Assembly: GCA_030705665.1 (NCBI GenBank)
Contig: JAUZQA010000110.1
Location: 1 to 9,718, forward strand
DNA: 9,718 bases
From: Bacillota bacterium
GTDB taxonomy: Bacteria > Bacillota > Bacilli > Bacillales_B > DSM-18226
Reading direction: 5' to 3'
The notes beneath the pieces were generated by a model, which did no database searches, was not told where the DNA came from, and worked only from the letters and a program-made list of their open reading frames with translations. Every line of letters begins with the position of its first letter. Positions within the stretch are counted from its first letter, which is position 1. A program made the position numbers and the translations under genes. Below, piece by piece: positions 5,442 to 9,718 of the stretch.

Positions 5442-6074
5442 TCATAAAAACGCCTTTTGTTCAAGAATTGTTTTTATTTTAGTAACCATTAAATCAATTG
5501 CTACATGATTACGTCCGCCTTCTGGAATGATAATGTCAGCATATCTTTTTGTCGGTTCAATAAATTGATTATGCATTGGTCTCACAACATTAACATATTG
5601 ATCAATGACAGAATCAATCGATCGCCCGCGTTCCTTAATATCACGCATTAATCGGCGGATAATTCTTAAATCTGCATCTGTATCCACATAAAGTTTGATA
5701 TCCATTAAATTACGCAAGCGTTCATCTTCCAGGACAAGGATTCCCTCGAGGATAATGACGTCCTTCGGTTGAACCCTAATGACGTCATGTGAACGGGTGT
5801 GCAAGGAATAATCATATACAGGCTTATTAATCCCTTCATAACGTAAAAGCTGTTCAATATGTTGAATCAACAAATCATTATCAAACGCAAGCGGATGGTC
5901 ATAATTAGTTTTAAGCCTTTCTTCAAACGGAAGATGGCTTTGATCCTTATAATAGTAGTCCTGTTCAAGGATTAAAATTGAGTGCCCCTTAAAGCTCTCA
6001 TAAATGGCTTTCGTTACACTTGTTTTTCCCGAACCTGAACCACCTGTTACACCAATCACAACAGGTTTATGCAT
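5442..6074 (-). CDS. udk: Uridine kinase
   Basis: Uridine kinase phosphorylates uridine and cytidine to UMP and CMP with ATP or GTP in pyrimidine salvage, in the cytoplasm. The 210 residues match the bacterial family length. The Walker A loop GGSGSGKT is at 11-18; the acidic nucleoside-binding segment EQDYYYKD is near 37-44; NYDHPLAFD is near 57-65; YDYSLHTR near 87-94; EGILVLED near 109-116; the Arg-rich lid [13 protein letters not shown] near 140-152; and the C-terminal [15 protein letters not shown] is typical. The ATG at 6074 is 4 bases after the trhP2 stop, and its ribosome binding site (AAAGGGGAA) lies inside the end of trhP2, so the two are surely co-transcribed and probably translationally coupled. 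No key residue appears missing. Confidence 0.97.
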   Translation of the reverse strand: MHKPVVIGVTGGSGSGKTSVTKAIYESFKGHSILILEQDYYYKDQSHLPFEERLKTNYDHPLAFDNDLLIQHIEQLLRYEGINKPVYDYSLHTRSHDVIRVQPKDVIILEGILVLEDERLRNLMDIKLYVDTDADLRIIRRLMRDIKERGRSIDSVIDQYVNVVRPMHNQFIEPTKRYADIIIPEGGRNHVAIDLMVTKIKTILEQKAFL

Positions 6075-6078
6075 GAAG

Positions 6079-7347
6079 CTAGTTCCCCTTTCGCATCATG
6101 TTGTTAGGGTAAACCGGTCTGTCCAATTTAAATTGAACAATTTGAAGGGGATGGCGAGCCGCATCAAGCTCAACACCTTTTTCATCCCAAATCTTATCGA
6201 TCACATGTGTAAAGTTTTCAATTTCCGGACCGAAAAATTCAACTTCGTCTCCTGGTCTAAAGTGGTTACGTTGTTGAAGTGTAACCATTTGTGTGTCCTC
6301 ATTATAATCTAACACAAGTCCAACAAATTCATAGCTTGTCTTCTTGCTATGATTGCCAAACATTTGCTCTTTATACCCTGGTACCCCTTCGAAAAATGCA
6401 GAAGCTGTTTCACGGTTTGCACATTTATCAAGCTCATCAAGCCATTCCTGTTTGATGTCAAAGTTGTCAGGGTCGGCACAGAATGCATCAATGACTTTTC
6501 GGTAAACACTAACGACGGTTGCAATATAGTGAATTGATTTCATACGTCCTTCAATTTTTAAACTATCAATACCAAGCTCAATCATTTTTGGAATCGATTG
6601 AAGTAAATTAAGATCTTTAGGACTCATAGCAAATGGAGCATCATTTTCTGCGAAAAGGGCTTTTTCATCGCTGTCATTTAATTGATACAGATCATAATCC
6701 CAACGGCAGGATTGGCAGCAGCCGCCGCGGTTGGAGTCTCTTGCTGTCATATGGTTACTTAAGGTACATCGTCCGGAATAGGCAATACACATGGCTCCAT
6801 GGATGAATGTTTCAATTTCGATATCAACTTTTTCCTTCATTTCACGGATCTCTTCCGCACTTGTTTCACGGGCTAGTACTACCCGATCTGCGCCTTCTTC
6901 TTTCCAAAACTGAACTGTCTGCCAGTTGGTGATGGATTGCTGAGTACTAATGTGGATCTCGATTTCTGGTGCAATCCGTTTACATGTTTCAATAATCAGC
7001 GGATCAGCAACGATAATACCGGCAATTCCAGCCTTTTTTAATCCCATTAAGTAGTCTTCCAACCCGTCAATATTTTCATTATGGGCAAATATATTGGTTG
7101 TCACATAAATCTTCGCACCGTATTTTTTGGCAAACTCTACTCCTTCTTTCATTTCCTCAAAAGTAAAGTTATCTGCGTTTGAACGGAGTCCATATTCTTG
7201 ACCGCCAAGAAATACAGCATCTGCTCCATAGTGAACAGCAATTTTTAACTTCTCGAGATTCCCTGCAGGTGCAAGAAGTTCCGGTTTCTTAACAATCACC
7301 CGTTTCCCATTCACAACTTCAGATATTTTTTCTCTCACAATACTCAC
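6079..7347 (-). CDS. trhP2: tRNA uridine-34 hydroxylation protein TrhP2 (U32 family, YrrO)
   Basis: This U32 'peptidase' family member acts with TrhP1 in the prephenate-dependent formation of 5-hydroxyuridine at tRNA position 34 (established for B. subtilis YrrN/YrrO and E. coli TrhP). The 422 residues comprise a TIM-barrel-like domain starting [15 protein letters not shown], the complete U32 signature [10 protein letters not shown]4-G-R-C-T-L-S (Cys187, Cys194), a following GGCCQSC cluster (Cys210, 211, 214), LKIEGRMKS, and a C-terminal beta domain (about 340-415). The spaced cysteines suit iron-sulfur cluster binding. Start choice: TTG 7353 is only 3 bases from the AGGAGG site, GTG 7347 is 9 bases away and is preferred. 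It follows trhP1 by about 20 bases and precedes udk by 4, in one operon. The older name 'collagenase-like protease' is probably misleading. Confidence 0.94.
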   Translation of the reverse strand: MSIVREKISEVVNGKRVIVKKPELLAPAGNLEKLKIAVHYGADAVFLGGQEYGLRSNADNFTFEEMKEGVEFAKKYGAKIYVTTNIFAHNENIDGLEDYLMGLKKAGIAGIIVADPLIIETCKRIAPEIEIHISTQQSITNWQTVQFWKEEGADRVVLARETSAEEIREMKEKVDIEIETFIHGAMCIAYSGRCTLSNHMTARDSNRGGCCQSCRWDYDLYQLNDSDEKALFAENDAPFAMSPKDLNLLQSIPKMIELGIDSLKIEGRMKSIHYIATVVSVYRKVIDAFCADPDNFDIKQEWLDELDKCANRETASAFFEGVPGYKEQMFGNHSKKTSYEFVGLVLDYNEDTQMVTLQQRNHFRPGDEVEFFGPEIENFTHVIDKIWDEKGVELDAARHPLQIVQFKLDRPVYPNNMMRKGN

Positions 7348-7369
7348 GGTCAAATACCTCCTATCACTT

Positions 7370-8299
7370 TTAATATACTGTTTCTTTAAAATAAAATCCT
7401 GTATCTAATGAACGGTTGGCTGGTTGAATTTCCTCCAACTTCGCTAATAGGTCATCTTTTTCATCTTCGTACAATTCCGGGTCCTCAAAATATAAATCAA
7501 TGGCTTTCCGATACGCTTTTGTAACAGCAATTAGATAATCGATATCCTTTAAAATCCCATCGATTTTAAAGGAATCGACACCCGCTTCTAACATTTCCTG
7601 AAGTTCATCAATAATGCAAACATCATTCGGACTCATGATATGAGTACCATTTTCATCTTCGAAAATCGGATATTTATTTCCCCGTTCCTTATCATGTAAA
7701 AACATATTTCTTTGCGTTTTGCGGTTCTCAATCTCCATCTCTTTGCCTTGATACTCAAAGTAATTACCTAGCAATGATCGTTTAGATTGGAACATACATG
7801 TCATTCCATGTACAAGTACTTCAATCTCGATATCCGCCTTTTCAGCTATTTCTACAATAGCATCCATATTAACTTCACGGGCTAGGACAGCACGTTTTGC
7901 ACCTTTTCTTCCCCAATAATTGACGGAATACCAATTGGTCCCTAATGTTTCGGTACTCCAATGCAGCTTCATTTCCGATGCAGCCTCACGCGCTGATAGT
8001 AAAACAGCAGGATCTCCAAAAATAACTGCATCAGCATTGGCCTCTACTGTAAAACGAAGATAATCTTTCAACTCTTCCAGCTTTTCATTGTGAAAAATTG
8101 CATTCATCGCAACATACACTTTTTTCCCCTTCGAATGGGCAAGCTCAATTGCTTCTTTTACATCCTCACGATGAAACTCAGCAGCAAGTCGCAGACCGTA
8201 ACGCTCTTCTCCGACCACAAACGCATCCGCTCCTGCCTCAATTAATGGCAGGATATCATCCACTTTATATGGTGTTACCAAAATTTCTGTTTTTTTCAT
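7370..8299 (-). CDS. trhP1: tRNA uridine-34 hydroxylation protein TrhP1 (U32 family, YrrN)
   Basis: This is the shorter paralogue of TrhP2, 309 residues, needed with it for 5-hydroxyuridine formation at wobble position 34 in B. subtilis. It shares the barrel layout (EAGADAFVVGEERYGLR near 21-37, HWSTETLGTNW near 113-123, AVLAREV near 137-143, SPNDVCIIDELQEM near 223-236, VDSFKIDGILK near 241-251) but lacks the C-terminal beta domain. The U32 signature is degenerate: E-V-L-V-H-G-M-T-C168 is kept, but the second Cys is Ser and the Gly is Lys, and there is no CxxC cluster afterwards. Hence it probably cannot hold a metal cluster alone and may be a partner subunit. The ATG at 8299 follows the trmR stop by one base, with AAAGGGGTGA inside trmR as ribosome binding site. 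Confidence 0.93.
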   Translation of the reverse strand: MKKTEILVTPYKVDDILPLIEAGADAFVVGEERYGLRLAAEFHREDVKEAIELAHSKGKKVYVAMNAIFHNEKLEELKDYLRFTVEANADAVIFGDPAVLLSAREAASEMKLHWSTETLGTNWYSVNYWGRKGAKRAVLAREVNMDAIVEIAEKADIEIEVLVHGMTCMFQSKRSLLGNYFEYQGKEMEIENRKTQRNMFLHDKERGNKYPIFEDENGTHIMSPNDVCIIDELQEMLEAGVDSFKIDGILKDIDYLIAVTKAYRKAIDLYFEDPELYEDEKDDLLAKLEEIQPANRSLDTGFYFKETVY

Positions 8300-8300
8300 T

Positions 8301-8945
8301 TTATTTCACCCCTTTTTTACTTATCGCAACCCCATCTCCAACAGGTAAAATAATCGTGTGATATAGCGGGTTACTCATCAGCCACTGATTAAATCCATCA
8401 ATCTTCTTGACAAGATTTCGAGTTCTCTTTGATTCGATCTCCGTTTCACAAACAAGTCCTTTAAATAAAACATTGTCAGTGATGATTATCCCATCATAGC
8501 TCAAATACTTGGAATAAAGCTCGAAAAACTTCTTGTATTGTCCTTTTGCGGCATCGATAAAAATAGCATCATATGGTCCCAAAGCACTAACCTGACTTTC
8601 AACCTCTAACGCATCACCTTTGATCAAGATAATTTGCCCAGCAGCTTCTGAGCGTTCAAGAAATTTTTCTGCCTGTTGATAACGTTCCGGATCCCGTTCA
8701 ATTGTAATAATCTTTACATCCTTAACCGATTGAGCCATTCTTAGTGCAGAATAGCCAATGGCTGAGCCGATCTCCAAAATCCTTTCGGGACTTTGAATAC
8801 GCAATATTTGAAGCATTGCTTCAATACCTGCAAGTTCCATTATGGGGACATGATGCTCTTTTGCGTAGTTCTCCATTTCTAAAACAAGCGGGTCACGGTC
8901 GGGAACAAGACCTTCAATATAAGAATGCAGCTTCTCATTTAACAA
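8301..8945 (-). CDS. trmR: tRNA 5-hydroxyuridine methyltransferase TrmR (YrrM)
   Basis: This SAM-dependent O-methyltransferase converts 5-hydroxyuridine 34 of tRNA to 5-methoxyuridine, broadening wobble decoding; the role is established for B. subtilis YrrM. The 214 residues match the catechol-O-methyltransferase-like fold: motif I LEIGSAIGYSA (57-67), the acidic ribose-binding IERD (82-85), GDALE (110-114), IDAAKGQY (130-137) and ITDNVLFKG (155-163). Asp131, Asp157 and Asn158 are the expected metal ligands. No ATG fits: the frame starts at TTG 8945 with AGAGGTG 7 bases upstream. It is the first gene of the trmR-trhP1-trhP2-udk operon, one base before trhP1, so enzymes for both steps of the modification are made together. 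A leader of about 275 bases precedes it. Older annotation may call it a caffeoyl-CoA O-methyltransferase. Confidence 0.95.
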   Translation of the reverse strand: MLNEKLHSYIEGLVPDRDPLVLEMENYAKEHHVPIMELAGIEAMLQILRIQSPERILEIGSAIGYSALRMAQSVKDVKIITIERDPERYQQAEKFLERSEAAGQIILIKGDALEVESQVSALGPYDAIFIDAAKGQYKKFFELYSKYLSYDGIIITDNVLFKGLVCETEIESKRTRNLVKKIDGFNQWLMSNPLYHTIILPVGDGVAISKKGVK

Positions 8946-8982
8946 GCTGCTTCACCTCTATCCTACTTGAAAAGCGAAAACA

Positions 8983-9005
8983 GCCTCTTTGAAAATTTCC
9001 GAGGC
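8983..9005 (-). terminator. Terminator-like hairpin in the trmR leader
   Basis: On the minus strand GCCTC (9001-9005) and GAGGC (8983-8987) pair, with a possible inner GAAA/TTTC extension, followed by TGTTTTCGCTTTTC. It ends only about 25 bases before the trmR ribosome binding site. Just upstream GAGG (9010-9013) can pair with the same CCTC, giving a competing hairpin, so the arrangement could be an attenuator. The 5-bp outer stem is modest. Confidence 0.45.
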
Positions 9006-9055
9006 AGAACCTCCGCTTTATGAAGTTTATTCTTATGGAAAATCAGTTGTTTAAG

Positions 9056-9084
9056 TTTATAAAAGCATTATGGCATTTTATAAT
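9056..9084 (+). promoter_or_regulatory. Candidate plus-strand promoter antisense to the structured RNA
   Basis: TTTATA (9056-9061), a 17-base spacer and a perfect TATAAT (9079-9084) read toward the structured RNA at 9099-9221 on the opposite strand. No ORF or clear terminator follows. AT-rich sequence often produces such matches, and the same bases form a minus-strand hairpin (GCATTAT / ATAATGC then TTTT). Confidence 0.3.
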
Positions 9085-9098
9085 GCACTTTAGACATG

Positions 9099-9221
9099 AA
9101 AAAATAGCGTTCACAGAAAAGCTAGAGCATAACTGGCTGTTCACCATGTTATACTTTAGGGATTTTAAATCCCAAATCCAGGCAAAACTGTGGGGTACGC
9201 TATAGCTTCTTTATAAACACT
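9099..9221 (-). ncRNA. Candidate structured RNA (small RNA or leader) upstream of trmR
   Basis: Minus-strand folding by eye gives a compact element. A closing stem ATAGCGT / ACGCTAT (9197-9203 with 9104-9110) is followed directly by a T-run (9099-9103). Inside come an asymmetric internal loop (ACCCC versus GA), ACAG/CTGT, a symmetric TTTT/TTTT loop, and GC-TGGA / TCTA-GC with one bulge. These lead to a three-way junction with two hairpins: GGGATT/AATCCC (9159-9173), and a long one (9127-9154) pairing GTATAAC with GTTATGC and TGG with CCA. The G-T pairs work only on the minus strand, which also carries the promoter at 9228-9257 and the T-run. It may be a free small RNA ending at its own closing stem, or a leader controlling read-through into trmR; it could also end mltG transcripts. 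I do not match it to any known riboswitch, T-box or 6S RNA. Confidence 0.55.
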
Positions 9222-9227
9222 TGAACT

Positions 9228-9257
9228 ATTTTAACATAAATCATTTAGGAATGCGAA
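9228..9257 (-). promoter_or_regulatory. Extended -10 sigma-A promoter for the structured RNA and trmR operon
   Basis: TTCGCA (9252-9257), an 18-base spacer and TAAAAT (9228-9233) preceded by TG at the extended -10 position (TGTTAAAAT) form a credible promoter just after the mltG stop codon. The start site is expected near 9221, about 275 bases before the trmR start codon. Confidence 0.6.
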
Positions 9258-9265
9258 TCTTTACG

Positions 9266-9718
9266 TTAATTCCCACTAGAAATATATTTTGCTTTTTCTT
9301 GATTATGTTCATCTAGCGTTTTTGAAAAAATAACACTTCCATCGGCTGTGGCTAAAAAGTAATAAAAATCAGTTTGCTCCGGATTTAGTGCAGCCTCAAT
9401 TGACACCTTTCCTGCATTTGAAATTGGCCCCGGCGGCAAACCAATGTTTTTATAGGTGTTATATGGTGAATTAACTTCTAAATCTGAATATAAAACTCTA
9501 TCCTTATGCTTGCCCTCGGCATAGAGCACAGTTGGGTCAGTTTGCAATGGCATGCCCTTTTGCAGTCTATTATAGAATACACTTGAAATCTTATTTCGAT
9601 CTGCTTTTTCGGTAGCTTCTTGTTCAATTAATGAGGCCATCGTTAATAACTGATGAATGGTTAGCTTTTTTTGTTTGAGCTGATCCTGGTAGGGGGCTAA
9701 AACCTCATTTGATTTTTC
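9266..9718 (-). CDS. mltG: Endolytic murein transglycosylase MltG, C-terminal part (partial, 5' end outside window)
   Basis: MltG is a membrane-anchored YceG-like lytic transglycosylase that cuts nascent glycan strands and so helps set their length. The frame is open from the window edge, giving 150 C-terminal residues. The visible part holds LTMASLIEQEA near residues 25-35, with the Glu of the LIEQE segment corresponding to the catalytic glutamate of MltG. It is followed by NRLQKGMPLQTDPTVLY, SPYNTYKNIGLPPGPISNAG, AALNP and the ending YFLATADGSVIFSKTLDEHNQEKAKYISSGN in part; these are strongly conserved YceG motifs. The N-terminal membrane helix and LysM-like region are beyond the edge. In B. 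subtilis the gene (yrrL) likewise precedes yrrM/trmR. No terminator is visible directly after its TAA, so its transcripts may run into the structured RNA at 9099-9221. Confidence 0.95.
   Translation of the reverse strand, partial: EKSNEVLAPYQDQLKQKKLTIHQLLTMASLIEQEATEKADRNKISSVFYNRLQKGMPLQTDPTVLYAEGKHKDRVLYSDLEVNSPYNTYKNIGLPPGPISNAGKVSIEAALNPEQTDFYYFLATADGSVIFSKTLDEHNQEKAKYISSGN

Noticed and set aside
6079..8299. Two collagenase-like secreted proteases
   Set aside because: U32 family membership is clear, but neither protein has a signal peptide, and the linkage to trmR fits the tRNA hydroxylation role shown for these homologues.
9099..9221. T-box, purine, SAM, TPP, preQ1 or 6S RNA identity for the trmR leader
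   Set aside because: I looked for the hallmark sequences (T-box GGNACCGCG, FMN, TPP, SAM and c-di-GMP cores) and the long 6S bubble and found none.
1..9718. Defence island, phage or mobile element
   Set aside because: No integrase, transposase, toxin-antitoxin pair with recognisable domains, long inverted repeats or CRISPR spacing; gene order is conserved housekeeping chromosome.

Overview
The window looks like chromosomal DNA of a low-GC Bacillaceae bacterium. Shine-Dalgarno sequences are strong and AGGAGG-like, several starts are TTG or GTG, and the gene order mltG - trmR - trhP1 - trhP2 - udk - greA - pbpI - yrrS, with yrzA, mtnN, yrhC and yrzI beyond, matches the yrrL-yrzI stretch of Bacillus subtilis. 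I see no insertion sequence, phage gene, tRNA, rRNA or CRISPR array. Nearly everything is on the minus strand, so the genes read from high to low coordinates. yrzA is the one plus-strand gene.

Region 1 (9718 to about 4740) begins with the 3' end of mltG, a murein endolytic transglycosylase. A 320-base gap follows, holding an extended -10 promoter, a well-folded candidate structured RNA that ends in a T-tract, and a second terminator-like hairpin. Then come the tightly packed genes trmR, trhP1, trhP2 and udk, followed by greA behind its own leader. TrhP1/TrhP2 (U32 peptidase-like) and TrmR (SAM methyltransferase) form the pathway that converts wobble uridine 34 of tRNA to 5-hydroxyuridine and then 5-methoxyuridine. 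Udk salvages uridine, and GreA rescues backtracked RNA polymerase.

Region 2 (4736 to 2222) holds pbpI (class B penicillin-binding protein) and yrrS (membrane-anchored DUF1510 protein). The terminator hairpin of greA contains the pbpI ribosome binding site in its 3' arm. yrrS converges on the plus-strand gene yrzA through a shared bidirectional terminator.

Region 3 (1984 to 735) contains yrzA (DUF2536), divergent mtnN (MTA/SAH nucleosidase) and yrhC (two-helix membrane protein). Each minus-strand gene has its own terminator. The mccA-mccB genes that separate mtnN from yrhC in B. subtilis, and yrrT upstream of mtnN, are absent here.

Region 4 (705 to 1) is a run of very short ORFs behind a near-consensus sigma-A promoter: a 28-residue ORF, two related tandem hairpins arranged like an attenuator, yrzI (44 residues), a 20-residue ORF, and the start of a hydrophobic ORF cut by the window edge. 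From memory, this corresponds to the B. subtilis yrzI operon of small, partly toxic peptides, a known target of the ribosome-associated RNase Rae1.

The parts that merit most attention are the structured RNA upstream of trmR, the peptide/attenuator locus at the left end, and the terminator/RBS overlap between greA and pbpI.
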